Below are positions 52,063 to 62,296 of a stretch of 64,000 nucleotides of DNA, in pieces. The stretch lies in the NCBI RefSeq assembly GCF_010731795.1, contig NZ_AP022591.1:4960001-5024000 (forward strand), read 5' to 3'. Both the position numbers and the translations under genes were made by a program. Below the pieces are notes generated by a model. The model searched no databases, was not told the origin of the DNA, and was given only the letters and a program-made list of their open reading frames with translations. Position 1 is the first letter of the stretch, and each line of letters begins with the position of its first letter. This DNA comes from Mycolicibacterium celeriflavum. GTDB lineage: Bacteria > Actinomycetota > Actinomycetes > Mycobacteriales > Mycobacteriaceae.

Positions 52063-52837
52063 GTGACCGAGACGCTCGATATCGACCGGTCGAAACCCGG
52101 CGTCGTTGTCGTGCAACTGAATCGGCCCAACCAGCTCAACGCGATCAACGAGGCCATGCGCGACGAGCTCGTGTGGACGCTCGACCAGATCGCCGCGGAC
52201 ACGTCAGTGCATTCGGTGGTGCTGACCGGTGCCGGGCGCGGGTTCTGCTCCGGTATCGACGTGCGGAGTTTCGGCCCCACGGCGCCGGATGCGTCGGCGC
52301 CCGCGATCGAGCGGATGCGCTTTCAGGAGGCCATGGCCGCGCTGCCGCAGGCGATCCGGGCGCTGCCGCAGCCGGTCGTCGCGGCGGTGAACGGCCCGTG
52401 TGTCGGCGCGGGGCTGGCGTTGTGCCTGGCCGCCGATATCCGCATCTGTTCGACCGCAGCGACATTCGGCAACGCCGCGATCCTGCTCGGCCTGTCCGGC
52501 GCCGAAATGGGCATGAGTTATCACCTGCCCAGGATCGTCGGGACCAGCGTCGCGGCCGACTGGATGTTGACCGGCCGCACCGTGTCCGCCGAGGAAGCCG
52601 ACCGCCGCGGCCTGGTCAGCGCGCTCGTCGAACCGGACCGGCTGATCGAGCGGGCGGTCGAGTTGGCCACGACGATTGCGGGCCTCGGCGCTGGGCGTGC
52701 AGTTGACCAAGCGGGCCCTGCAGGCCAACACCGACGCACCGCTGGACGCCGCGCTCGAACTGGAGAACCGCAACCAGGTGCTCAGCCATGCGACCGACGA
52801 GGCGGCGCAGCGGCGGCGCAAGTGGTCGGACACCTGA
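52063..52837 (+). pseudogene. Enoyl-CoA hydratase/isomerase, frameshifted
   Basis: From GTG 52063 the crotonase fold is clear: GFCSGIDVRSFG, GPCVGAGLALCLAADIR and ILLGLSGAEMGMSYHLP. After IAG near base 52684 the frame shifts by one; the other frame continues SALGVQLTKRALQANTDAPLD to KWSDT and stops at 52837. Removing one C at 52683-52684 restores a normal protein of about 257 residues. The gene lies in a well-kept operon, so a base-calling error is a real possibility. Confidence 0.85.
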
Positions 52838-52855
52838 GGCACGAAAGGACGACCT

Positions 52856-54152
52856 GTGGCGTGGGACTTCTCGACGGACCCGGAGTGGGCGGAGCAACTG
52901 GCGTGGGTCGAGCAGTTCGTGCGCGAGGAGTGCGAACCGATCGACTACATCGTCAAGGAGTCGCATGACCTCAATGACCCGGTGCGCCAGGCGCTGATCC
53001 CGCCGCTGCAGGAGATCGTCAAAGAGCGGGGCTGTGGGCCACCACCTGGGCCCGCACCTCGGCGGGCCCGGTTTCGGTCAGGTCAAACTGGCGCTGCTCA
53101 ACGAAATCCTCGGCCGATCCGAGTGCGCGCCGATCGTGTTCGGCTCTCAGGCACCGGATTCGGGCAACAGCGAGATCCTTGCCCACTACGGAACACCGGA
53201 ACTCAAGCAACGGTATCTCGAACCGCTGCTCGACAACCGGATCGTGTCGTGCTTCTCGATGACCGAACCCCACGGCGGCGCCGACCCGAAGGTGTTCACC
53301 ACCACGGCCACCCGCGACGGTGACCAGTGGGTCATCAACGGCGAGAAGTGGTATTCGTCGTTCGCCTCGATGGCGTCGTTCATCATCGTCATGGCCATGA
53401 CGGACCCCGATGCCCCGCCTTATCAACGGTATTCGATGTTCGTGGTGCCGGGCGGCACTGCCGGCGTCAACGTGCTGCGCGATGTCGGGCTCGGCTATCA
53501 GCCAATCGGCGGTGGCGGGCGAGAAGGGTATGTCCGCTACGAGAACGTCCGCGTACCCGACGATCACATGCTGGGACCGCGCGGCGGCGCCTTCGTCGTC
53601 GCGCAGACCAGGCTCGGCGGCGGACGCATCCACCACGCCATGCGAACCGTCGGTCTGGTTCGGCGGATCTTCGACATGCTTACTGAGCGGGCGGTGTCGC
53701 GCTACACCCAAGGTTCGGTGCTGGCCGACAAGCAGATGGTGCAGGAGATGATCGCCGACTCGTGGATGGAGATCGAGGCGTTTCGGCTGCTGACCCTGCA
53801 GACCGCGTGGAAGATCGACAAATACAACGACTACAAGGCCGTGCGCGGGGACATCTCCGCCGTCAAGGCCATGATGCAGAAGGTGTTACACGACGTGTCG
53901 GCACGGGCCCTGCAGCTGCACGGCTCGCTGGGCACCTCGCACGAGATGCCGTTCGTGCAGTACCTGACGGAGTCGTTCGTGTTGGGTCTTGCCGACGGGC
54001 CGACCGAGGTCCACAAGGTGACGCTGGCCCGGCTGCTGCTCAAAGACGTCACGCCGGCGCCAGACGCGTTTCCGTCCGAACACCTGCTTCGACTGCGGGC
54101 AGCCGCCGAAGCCAAGTTCGCCGACAAGCTCGCGGGTATCCCGCGGAACTGA
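52856..54152 (+). pseudogene. Acyl-CoA dehydrogenase, frameshifted
   Basis: The N-terminal part from GTG 52856 (MAWDFSTDPEWAEQLAWVEQF) runs to EIVKERG. From about 53034 a different frame gives the rest, GHHLGPHLGGPGFGQVKLALLNE to the normal C-terminus at 54152. Compared with the paralogue at 9277 (KRGLWATHLGPELGG), two bases are missing at 53030-53038. The intact enzyme would have about 432 residues and the ACAD11-like type. Confidence 0.85.
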
Positions 54153-54167
54153 CTGGGAGGGCGCTCG

Positions 54168-54944
54168 ATGTCCTGTGACGGAAAGGTCGCACTGGTGACC
54201 GGCACCAGCCGAGGGCTGGGCAGGGCCATCGCGAAGCGGCTCGCCGCCGAGGGCGCGACCGTCGCGTTGACCGCCCGCACACTCGAGCCGGACCCGAAAT
54301 ACCAGGGCTCTCTGCACGAGACACTCGCGGAGATCGAGAGCCAGGGCGGGACAGCGGTCGCGGTGGCCGCCGACCTGTCCCAGAGCGACGAGCGTGAGCG
54401 GCTGTTCGCCGAGGTGGACGAAAAGGTCGGAGCCCCCGACATTCTCGTCAACAACGCGGCGGTCACCTTCTTGCGACCGCTGGATGAGTTCCCCGAGCGG
54501 CGGGTCCGCCTGATGATCGAGATGCACCTGATGGCTCCGCTGCACCTCACGCAGTTGGCCGTTCCCGCCATGCGTGCCCGCGGCCGCGGCTGGGTGCTCA
54601 ACGTGACGTCGGTCGGCGGCGACCTGCCCACCGGTCCGCCGTTCTCCGAGTTCGACCGCACCGCCGGTTTCGGCGTCTATGGGACGGTCAAGGCGGCACT
54701 GAACCGGCTGACGAAAAGCCTTGCCGCCGAGCTGTATGACGACGGCATCGCGGTCAACGCCGCCGCGCCGACCAATCCGGTCGCCACCGAGGGCGCGGGC
54801 TCCCTCGACCTGGCCAAGAGCGATACCGAAGACATCTTGCTGATCACCGAAACCGCGTTCCGGTTGTGCACGGGCGACCCGAAGACGCTGACCGGCAGCA
54901 TCGCCCACACCCAGGCATTCCTGAAGGAGATCGGCCGGCTATGA
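54168..54944 (+). CDS. SDR-family oxidoreductase
   Basis: This 258-residue classical SDR has TGTSRGLG at 11-18, NNAA in place of NNAG, the YxxxK pair in FGVYGTVKAAL and a proline-containing loop AAAPTNPVATEGAG. A basic residue after the second strand (ALTARTLE) suggests NADP(H). The tail lacks the usual VDGG motif and ends AHTQAFLKEIGRL. Its stop overlaps the F420-type gene start, so the two probably act in successive redox steps. Confidence 0.9.
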   Translation: MSCDGKVALVTGTSRGLGRAIAKRLAAEGATVALTARTLEPDPKYQGSLHETLAEIESQGGTAVAVAADLSQSDERERLFAEVDEKVGAPDILVNNAAVTFLRPLDEFPERRVRLMIEMHLMAPLHLTQLAVPAMRARGRGWVLNVTSVGGDLPTGPPFSEFDRTAGFGVYGTVKAALNRLTKSLAAELYDDGIAVNAAAPTNPVATEGAGSLDLAKSDTEDILLITETAFRLCTGDPKTLTGSIAHTQAFLKEIGRL

Positions 54945-56068
54945 GGGTTCAGCCTGCGGCGTACCTGCGCACCACACTGCCGCTGGATCTTTCGGTGCTG
55001 GAGACCCTGGACAGCGGCCGCTACCACTCGATCTGGCTACCCGACCATATGGTCAGCTTCTGGCCGGACTCCATCTGGACACCCGAATTCACCGACCTGG
55101 CAACGGTTTCACCGTCGCCGCACCGACACCTCGACGGGATGGCGGTCGCGGCAGCCGCCGCGGTGTTGACCCGTAACGTCCCTTTGGCGACCAGCGTCGT
55201 CGACACCGTCCGGCGCCACCCGTCGCTGCTTGCGCAGAGCGCGCTGACCATCGACCACCTCGCCAAGGGGCGCTTCATCCTGGGTCTGGGTAGCGGGGAG
55301 ACCGAGAACACGGTGCCGTACGGCTTCGACTTCGCCCAACCGGTCGGCAGGTTTGAGGAGGCGCTGCACGTCATCCGGCTGCTGTGGGAGAGCGAGGGTC
55401 CCGTCGACTTCGACGGACGGTTCTACCGACTGCGGCACGCGCGTCTGGACAGCGAACCGTTCGACGGTCGGCTGCCGCGGATCTGGATCGGCGGCAGCGG
55501 GCCTCGCACGCTCGACATCGTCGGGCGCTACGCGGACGGATGGTGGCCCACGGGGGCATGGACGCCGGAGGACTACGCGGAAAAGCTTGCCGCGGTGCGG
55601 CTGTCCGCCGAGAGGGCGAGCCGCGACCCGGCGGCGATCACGCCTTGCTTCATTCAGGTAAGCCGGGTGGGTTGTTACGACGCCGCAATCGCCGAGATCC
55701 TCGACGCACCGCTGGTGAAGTCCTTCCTGCTGCAGGTGTCCGCCGAGGTGCTGCGCAAGGCAGGGTTCGAGCATCCGATGGGCGAGGATTGGCGCGGATA
55801 CCAGGACATCGACCCCGCGGTGCTCACCCGCGAGCGCATCGTCGACTTCCTCGACCGGGTCCAACCGGAGATGGTCCTCGCGATGGTGCCGCACGGCACA
55901 CCGAAACAGCTCGCACGCGTCATCAAGGAGTACGTCGACGCGGGCTTGCGGGTGCCGAAGATCATGGATTACGGCGCCGTGGCGGGCCTGCGGTACACCG
56001 CCCAGTCGGCGCAGAATGTGCGCGAGGTGGAGGACGAGCTGATGAACCTGTGCGAAGACGTGCAATGA
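54941..56068 (+). CDS. LLM-class F420-dependent oxidoreductase
   Basis: The product is 375 residues; ATG 54941 overlaps the SDR stop. It begins MRVQPAAYLRTTLPLDLSVL and has WLPDHMVSFWPDSIWTPEF, typical for the F420-glucose-6-phosphate-dehydrogenase/methylene-tetrahydromethanopterin-reductase group, and GRFILGLGSGETEN. It should use F420 for a hydride transfer to an unknown substrate. A different member of the superfamily is at 11779. Confidence 0.9.
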   Translation: MRVQPAAYLRTTLPLDLSVLETLDSGRYHSIWLPDHMVSFWPDSIWTPEFTDLATVSPSPHRHLDGMAVAAAAAVLTRNVPLATSVVDTVRRHPSLLAQSALTIDHLAKGRFILGLGSGETENTVPYGFDFAQPVGRFEEALHVIRLLWESEGPVDFDGRFYRLRHARLDSEPFDGRLPRIWIGGSGPRTLDIVGRYADGWWPTGAWTPEDYAEKLAAVRLSAERASRDPAAITPCFIQVSRVGCYDAAIAEILDAPLVKSFLLQVSAEVLRKAGFEHPMGEDWRGYQDIDPAVLTRERIVDFLDRVQPEMVLAMVPHGTPKQLARVIKEYVDAGLRVPKIMDYGAVAGLRYTAQSAQNVREVEDELMNLCEDVQ

Positions 56069-57230
56069 CTCACCTCGACGCGGGAGAGATGCTCGCGCGC
56101 GCCGAGGCGGCAACCGGGTTGCACGACTACGGCGATCCGAGACTGCCCGAGCGCTTTTCGTTGGTCGTGGAGCACCTGAATTCGGTCGGCATGGACGCCG
56201 GCGGTGCGCGGCGGGCCGCCGAGGTGTGCCACTGGCTGCTGACCTCACGGCTGGAATTCTTCGCCGACCGTCGCCGCTATCCGCTCACCGAGGAGGTCAT
56301 CGAGCGGCCGATGTTCGTCACCGGCGAACCGCGCTCGGGCACCACGCTGATGCACGCGCTGATGTCGGTGGATCCGGAGTCCCGCGCGCTTCGGTTCTGG
56401 GAGGTCATGTACCCGTCACCGCCGCCGGGCACTGTCGAGGCCGCCGATCCGCGGCGCGCACGCGCGGACGCCGACTGGCGCGAGATCAACGCCAAACTGC
56501 CGAAGTGGCTGCACAGCCACCCCTACAACGACATGCTGGGCGACGGTCGCCCGAGGACGAACGGACCTGGGCGTTCGACTTCCGGGTGCTCACACCCACC
56601 GCGTGGTGGCGGGTGCCGATGCAGACCGTCGTCGGCGGGCTGCCCGCCGACCCGACGGCGCAGTACCGGATCCACAAGGCGATGCTGCAGAACTTCCAGT
56701 TTCACCGGCCGCGTAAGCGATGGGTACTCAAGGGATTCCACGGATTCCGGCTCGCCGAGTTCTTCGACGCTTACCCCGACGCGACGCTGCTCTGGTTGCA
56801 TCGGGACCCGGTACAGGTCGCGGCGTCGCGCACGATGATGATGGCCGACATCCTCGAAGGCATCGTCGGCCCCGTCGATCTGCAGGCCGCCGCGAAGATG
56901 CACCTACAGTTGACCCGCGAGAGCATCGCCAACACGATGACCAATCCACTGGTCGACGATCCGCGGATTCTGCACGTGCGCTACACCGACTTCGTCGCCG
57001 ATCAGGTCGGCACGGTACGTCGCTACTACGCATTCGCGGACCGGGGGCTGAGCGCGGATGCCGGGGCCGCGATGCGCGCCTACCTGGCAGCCAATCCCGG
57101 CGATCGGCACGGCAAGTTTCGGTACTCCACTTCGCTGCTGACCGACATCGGCGAAGATCTCGACGCGTTGCACGACGAGTTCCGGCCCTTCCGGGAGCGT
57201 TTCGGCGTCGAAATCGAGAAGCGGGGCTGA
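56065..57230 (+). pseudogene. Sulfotransferase family protein, frameshifted
   Basis: From ATG 56065 (overlapping the previous stop) the frame gives a sulfotransferase N-terminal part with the PAPS-binding loop FVTGEPRSGTTLMHAL and runs to YNDMLGDGR. At the C run 56550-56552 it shifts; the next frame gives PEDERTWAFDFRVLTPTAWW and the rest to 57230, including WLHRDPVQVAASRTMMM. One missing C explains it. The intact protein is about 388 residues. Sulfation of a hydroxylated lipid or substrate is the family role. Confidence 0.87.
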
Positions 57231-57231
57231 G

Positions 57232-57996
57232 GTGACCGACGAACGGCTGTCGGTGCACAGCGTGACGTTCATGGGCGCATCGCTGCGCGAGATGGAGTCG
57301 CACTGGCGGGCGCTCGGCGTCCGGCGGCTCAGCCTGATCGACTCGCAGTTGGCCGAGCCGGATCTGGCAACGATGGTCGCGAGCGGGTATTCGGTCGAAA
57401 CGGTGTGTCACCTGTTCGCAACGCGGGATTCGCTGCTGCGGGTCATCGAGGGGGCGGCCGACGTCGGCGCGAGGGCGGTCTACATGCTGACCGGCGGGCG
57501 TGGCAGGCTTGATTGGGCGGACGCCGCCGAGCGTTTCCGCGATGCCGTCACGCCCTGCGTGGCGGCCGCCGAGCAGGCGGGGGTGGCATTGGCGATCGAG
57601 AACGCGTCCAGTCTCTACGCCGACATCCACATCGCCCACAGCCTGCGCGACACGATCACACTGGCAGAGATGACCGGGCTGGGAATCTGCATCGACCTGT
57701 TTCACTGCTGGGCCGAGGCGGAACTGCCGGCGCTGCTCGAGCGGGCGTTACCGCGAACGCAGGCGATCCAGTTGAGCGACTACGTACTCGGCGACCGCGC
57801 CCTGCCTGCGCGCGCCGTGCCCGGCGACGGCACCATTCCCATCGAGCGCTTCGTCGCCACGGTGCTCGGGGCGGGATATCCACATCACTTCGACCTCGAA
57901 CTGATCGGGCCGCGCATCGAGCGGGAGGGCCGCCTGGAGGCCTCCCGGCGCGCCTGCGCGGTGGTATCGGCGATGCTGGAAGAACGCGACGGCTAG
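57232..57996 (+). CDS. TIM-barrel protein, sugar phosphate isomerase/epimerase-like
   Basis: This 254-residue protein starts at GTG 57232, two bases after the sulfotransferase stop. It has the xylose-isomerase-like TIM pattern: ALAIENASSLYADIHIAHS, GICIDLFHCWAE with an Asp/His pair, IQLSDYVLGDRALPARAVPGDGTIP and FDLELIGPRI. Metal ligands are probably Glu in AIENAS, Asp in CIDLFH, His and Glu late. Substrate unknown; it need not be a sugar. Confidence 0.85.
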   Translation: MTDERLSVHSVTFMGASLREMESHWRALGVRRLSLIDSQLAEPDLATMVASGYSVETVCHLFATRDSLLRVIEGAADVGARAVYMLTGGRGRLDWADAAERFRDAVTPCVAAAEQAGVALAIENASSLYADIHIAHSLRDTITLAEMTGLGICIDLFHCWAEAELPALLERALPRTQAIQLSDYVLGDRALPARAVPGDGTIPIERFVATVLGAGYPHHFDLELIGPRIEREGRLEASRRACAVVSAMLEERDG

Positions 57997-58005
57997 GAGA
58001 CGGCG

Positions 58006-59214
58006 ATGGCGTTCGGAGACGGCCCGGATGATGCGGCGCTTAAGTCGGCGTGGGAATCCTTCTGCGACCGGTTGAAAGCGGCGGGGGATCGGGTCTTCAA
58101 GGACCACAACCCGGCGTCCGGCGTCCATCGTGTCGACGGATTCCGTTTCCTGACACAGAATCTGGGTCAGGCCTTCGACCTCGCACTGGAGACCCGGGAC
58201 ACGCGATACCCGATGATCCACACGTTCTGCCATGCCGGACGCAAACTCGGCGGCGACTGTGCGGACTTCCTCTACCAGCAGGCATGGATCGACGGGAGGT
58301 CGACCTACCGCATCACCGGCGAACGCGGCACGGCCAGCTTTCTCAACATCACCGTGCAGGGGCCACGCCGCGAGGGGCCCGGGGTATTGCACGAACCGTT
58401 CGGCGATGTGCCCGAGGCAAATCTGACCGGCGCGCAATTGCACACGTCACCCGGCGGAGATTTCGAGATCTACATCGGCGGGCCGCAGCGCGACGGGAAC
58501 TGGCTGCCCACCACGCTGGGGACGCGAAAGCTGTTCATCCGCCAGGGTTTCGACCGCTGGGATGAGCGACCGGCCCAGATGCACATCGAGCGCGTCGACA
58601 TGGATTCGTCCCGACCGCTGCCGAATCCTGCAGACATGGTGGCGGCGATCGACTGGGCGGGCGACTTCCTGACCGGAATGATGGCCGACTGGCCCGAATA
58701 CCCTTTCGTCTATGGGGGAGTCGACGCCGACCGGCCCAACGCGTTCCCCGAGATCGCGTCGACGGGCGCGGACGCGAAGCGAGGCCGCGCCGCGGTGAAC
58801 ATGCACTGGCGCCTCAAGCCCGACGAGGCGGTGATCATCGAGTTCGACGCGCACGACGGGCTGTGGATGCTGACCAACATGGGTGCCTTTTTCACCAGCA
58901 TGGACTACCTGTACCGCCCGGTGAGCTACACGCCCAGTCGCACCGCAGTCGACGACGACGACCGGGTGCGAATCATCCTCTGTCACGACGACCCGGGCTA
59001 TCACAACTGGTTGGACACACAGGGATTCGAGCGGGGGAACCTGACCTACCGGCACATGCTTGATGGCGAGCCCGCAACATTGACCACGCGGCTGGTCAAG
59101 CGCGCGAATCTCGCCGACGCGCTTCCACCGGACACCGCGACGGTGACGCAGGCGCAGCGCACCGCTCAGATGTGGGAACGCTTCCGCAGTGTTCGGCAGC
59201 GCTACGGGTGGTAG
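58006..59214 (+). CDS. DUF1214-like conserved protein
   Basis: The product is 402 residues. The N-terminal part is helical (SAWESFCDRLKAAGDRVFK). Later segments such as GNWLPTTLGTRKLFIRQ and MHWRLKPDEAVIIEFDAHDG resemble DUF1214/DUF1254-type proteins, with a C-terminal NWLDTQGFERGNLTYRHM. No signal peptide or membrane helix is visible. Function is unknown; it closes the operon that begins at 49891 and so may act on the same substrate. Confidence 0.72.
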   Translation: MAFGDGPDDAALKSAWESFCDRLKAAGDRVFKDHNPASGVHRVDGFRFLTQNLGQAFDLALETRDTRYPMIHTFCHAGRKLGGDCADFLYQQAWIDGRSTYRITGERGTASFLNITVQGPRREGPGVLHEPFGDVPEANLTGAQLHTSPGGDFEIYIGGPQRDGNWLPTTLGTRKLFIRQGFDRWDERPAQMHIERVDMDSSRPLPNPADMVAAIDWAGDFLTGMMADWPEYPFVYGGVDADRPNAFPEIASTGADAKRGRAAVNMHWRLKPDEAVIIEFDAHDGLWMLTNMGAFFTSMDYLYRPVSYTPSRTAVDDDDRVRIILCHDDPGYHNWLDTQGFERGNLTYRHMLDGEPATLTTRLVKRANLADALPPDTATVTQAQRTAQMWERFRSVRQRYGW

Positions 59215-59225
59215 CGAGACCTCGC

Positions 59226-59666
59226 TTACAGCCGTTGCAGCTTGAACGTCCAGAACTGCATGCCGGGGGGACCGTTGAAACAGCCGACGTTGTAATGGGA
59301 CTCGATGGTTCCCACGAGAGAAACCTCGTCCCACGAGTAGGTCTCACGGGTGGGGAGCACCTGGCCGGGGCAGCGCAAGCCGTCGGGCACGTCGACGGTC
59401 ATGGTGTAACGCCCGTCGACCAGCTTTGCGGCCCCTTCGTAGTACGCGTAGAACTTCAGCCGCGGACGCGCGCGGACATATACGCAGTCGAGTGGTTTGT
59501 CCGGGAGGCAGGTGGTGATATACCAGACCCACGATGCCCGGTCGTACCTGTTGGTGAGCAGATCGTAGTTGCCCAGCGTCATCATGGCCTGCGCCGGCGG
59601 AGGCGCGACGAGGCCGGTGGCCATGAGGAGCGCGGCCGCCACGACAAGGATTTTGAAGCGCTTCAA
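59226..59666 (-). CDS. Secreted small protein with signal peptide
   Basis: This 146-residue protein has a Sec signal peptide: basic MKRFK, hydrophobic ILVVAAALLMATGLV and likely cleavage after AQA near residue 27. The mature part has four cysteines (TTCLPDKPLDCVY, LRCPG, VGCFNG) that can form disulfides. It resembles small exported mycobacterial proteins of unknown function. It is convergent to the DUF1214-like gene; their stops are about ten bases apart. Confidence 0.85.
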   Translation of the reverse strand: MKRFKILVVAAALLMATGLVAPPPAQAMMTLGNYDLLTNRYDRASWVWYITTCLPDKPLDCVYVRARPRLKFYAYYEGAAKLVDGRYTMTVDVPDGLRCPGQVLPTRETYSWDEVSLVGTIESHYNVGCFNGPPGMQFWTFKLQRL

Positions 59667-59790
59667 CGTCGGTCCTCCCAGTACCCCGCCCCGCTGCTCA
59701 TCAAATCATCTCTCCGCGAATACCACGTGCCGATCTGTTGTTTGATCGACCGACTCCTCATCGCCTCGTCCCTCGGCGCATCGTCGCCGA

Positions 59791-61148
59791 TCAGGCGATG
59801 ACGGCGCCTTCCTTGCGTTCGGTGATCGGCCGCGCCAGTTCCTGTTCGTCGCAGACGCTGCAGCTTCTCCAACGTTTCGTCGAGACCCGGGCCGAGCGGC
59901 TTGCCCGGCGTGAAGGTCGCGGGCAGATTGCGCATGCCTTGGATCACCCCGATCGTGTCGTAGTGCACGGTGCCCGCGGGGTCGCACGTAGTCGGGCATC
60001 CGGTCCAACACAGCCGTCAGCATCGACTTGAAGACCGTGCGCGCCACGTTGGAGCCGACGCACCGGTGCACGCCGATGCCGAAGCTGAAGTGCCGGTTGC
60101 CCTTCCGATCGAGAATGACCTCGTTCGGTTTCTCGAACACAGACGGATCGCGGTTGGCCATGGCCCACGACAGCCAGAGCCGCTCGTACTGCTTGAACTG
60201 CTGGCCCTCGACCTCGACGTCTTCGGAGAAGGTCCGGCCGTCGCCGGGCGCCGGGGTGAAGAAGCGCAGGAACTCCTCGGTGGCCGGGTGCAGCAGCCTG
60301 TCCCGCTCGCGGCTGAGCCGTTCCCGTTGATCGGGGTGCTCGCCGAGCCATTCCAACGCGTGCGCGGTCAGTGCGGTCGTGGTGTCGAAACCTCCGCCGA
60401 TGATGAGTCCGAGGTTGCCGAGGATCTCCATGTCGGGTGGGGGTTCGCCGTCGATGCGCAACTGCATCAGCGCGTTCACCAGCCCGGGCCGCGGATTCTC
60501 GCGGACCTCCATCATGTTGTTGATGAGGTCGATCCCCATCTCGCGGTGCTGCTCGTTGATCTTCTCGCGCTCAACGGAGTGTTCGGGTGTGTACACCGAG
60601 GCGTGGGTCGGCTCGCTGTAGACGTTCCACTTCTTGAGGTCGATACCCATCATCGCCAACGTGAAGACCGCGGGTACCACGTTGGCGAGGTGCTCGACGA
60701 AGTCGATGCGGCCCGATTCGATGTGCTCATCGAGGGCCGCGCGGGTGATCTCGTCGACGAACGGTTCCCAGCGTTTGATCGCGGCGGGGGACAGGTACGG
60801 GTTGAGCGCACCGCGGTAGACACTGTGCTCGGGCTCGTCCATCTCGAGGATGCCGCCGCGAACCACCGTGGCACGACTGGCCTTCGGGATCGTGATGCCC
60901 TGAAACGGTGTCTCATTGGTGATGTCGTGGTGATTGGACACTGCAGGGCAGCGGGCCAGTTCGAAGACATGCTTGCTGTCGGCGGCGACCCAGTGCCCGT
61001 TGTAGGTGTCCGTCCAGGCCATCGGGCACCGGGACTGCATCTCCTCGGTGATCTTCTCGAACTGCAGCCGGTATTCCGGTGTGTGCCGGTCGAAGTGGTA
61101 CCTGTGCTTTTTGCGGTCGTCGTCGGTCGCGACATCCTCGATGGTCAC
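59791..61148 (-). pseudogene. Cytochrome P450, two frameshifts near the 3' end
   Basis: ATG 61148 begins a P450 with I-helix GGGFDTTTALTAH and heme motif FGIGVHRCVGSNVAR (Cys363). After RMPDYV, near 59981-59990, the frame shifts. The next frame continues HYDTIGVIQGMRNLPATF to EKLQR. Near 59855-59861 a second shift returns CDEQELARPITERKEGAVIA and a stop at 59791. Both breaks lie after the heme site and the corrected protein is about 452 residues. A ferredoxin gene is 43 bases upstream. Confidence 0.87.
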
Positions 61149-61191
61149 GGCGCGTCTCCTATTGCTCGCTCGGCGGCCGGCAGTACCGGCA

Positions 61192-61380
61192 TCATTCGAT
61201 GACGATGGCCTGTTCCGGACATGACTGCGCCGCCCTCACGAGGTCCTCCTGATCGGCGGGCACCACTTCGTTCACCGGCGATGCATGGCCGTCGACATCG
61301 TCGAGTTCGAACGAATCGGGTGAGATCATCGCGCACAGGGTGTGCCCCTGGCAGCGTGTTCCGTCAACCGAAACCTTCAC
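61192..61380 (-). CDS. P450-type [3Fe-4S] ferredoxin
   Basis: This 62-residue ferredoxin has CQGHTLCAMISP and a third Cys in SCPEQA, with the common His at the variable position. It precedes the P450 at 61148 and probably reduces it. The start ATG 61380 has a GGAGT-type site upstream. Confidence 0.92.
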   Translation of the reverse strand: MKVSVDGTRCQGHTLCAMISPDSFELDDVDGHASPVNEVVPADQEDLVRAAQSCPEQAIVIE

Positions 61381-61399
61381 TATCGCAACTCCTTTCCGC

Positions 61400-62257
61400 C
61401 TAGTTGTGGTAGTCGTACCACTTCAGGTAACCGCCGGCGTCGACGCGCAACTGTGCACCGGTGACGAAGCGCGCTTCGTCGGAGGCCAACCACAGCACCG
61501 CATTGCTGATGTCCTCCGGCTCGATCCACGGCACCTTCATGGCCTGCTGGACGTAGAACACCGGCTCGGCATCCTTGAGCTCGGGCTTCTCGAGGTCGGG
61601 CCGGAAGGAGCGGTACATCGGCTCGCTCTGCAGCATGTTGGTGTTGCAGTTGGTGGGATGCACGACATTGGCTCGGATGCCGCGCGGCTCGAGCTCGGTC
61701 GCCAGATCGTGCACGTAGGCCGACAGCGCCCGCTTGGAATGCACGTAGGCCATGCCGCCGGGGTCATTACCCGGGTCGTTCTTCTGGTGGGTGTCCATCA
61801 GTGCCGCGGTGGATCCGGTCGCGATGATCGACGCGCCCTCCTTGAGGTGCAGCAGCGACACCTGGATCGCGTTGATGGTGCCGATCAGGTTCGTGTTGAT
61901 GACGTCGATCCACGCCTGCAGCGGCGGTTGGCCTTTCATCCCGCGACACCGACCTGCGCGACGACGATGTCCAGTCCGCCGAGCTGGGAGATACCGTCCT
62001 CGAGCGCGGCTTTCAGCTGCGAGGCCTCGCGCACGTCGGCCTTGGCGGTGACCACGCGCTGACCGGTCTTCTCGATGAAGGCCGCGGTCTCCTCGAGATC
62101 CTCCGGGGTGGCCATCGGGTAGCCGATGGTGTCGATGTTCTCGCAGAGGTCGACCGCGATGATGTCGGCGCCTTCCTCGGCCAGCCGTACCGCATGGCTA
62201 CGCCCTGCCCACGCGCCGCACCGGTGACGAATGCGACCTTTCCTGTACGCGTCCCAC
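61400..62257 (-). pseudogene. Mycofactocin-type SDR (carveol dehydrogenase-like), three frameshifts
   Basis: Combining three frames gives the classic protein: GRVQGKVAFVTGAARGQGR near GTG 62257, then SHAVRLAEEGADIIAVDL to LDIVVAQVGVAG, and MKGQPPLQAWIDVINTNLIG to GGYLKWYDYHN. Breaks lie at 62242-62243, 62201-62206 and 61936-61942; one added G in each restores about 286 residues. The catalytic Tyr-Lys is in YVHSK. Members of this subfamily hold tightly bound NAD and depend on mycofactocin for recycling. Confidence 0.87.
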
Positions 62258-62296
62258 TCGAGATCCTTTCCTTGCCTAGCTCGGTTGCCTAGCTCG

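Noticed and set aside
59213..59226. AGCGAG/CTCGCT palindrome as a terminator between convergent genes
   Set aside because: The loop is only two bases and the palindrome overlaps one stop codon and reaches the first base of the other; it is too small to support as a terminator.
59970..61202. A 410-codon open frame opposite the P450 gene
   Set aside because: The opposite strand has the P450 I-helix and heme motifs, so this frame is not coding.
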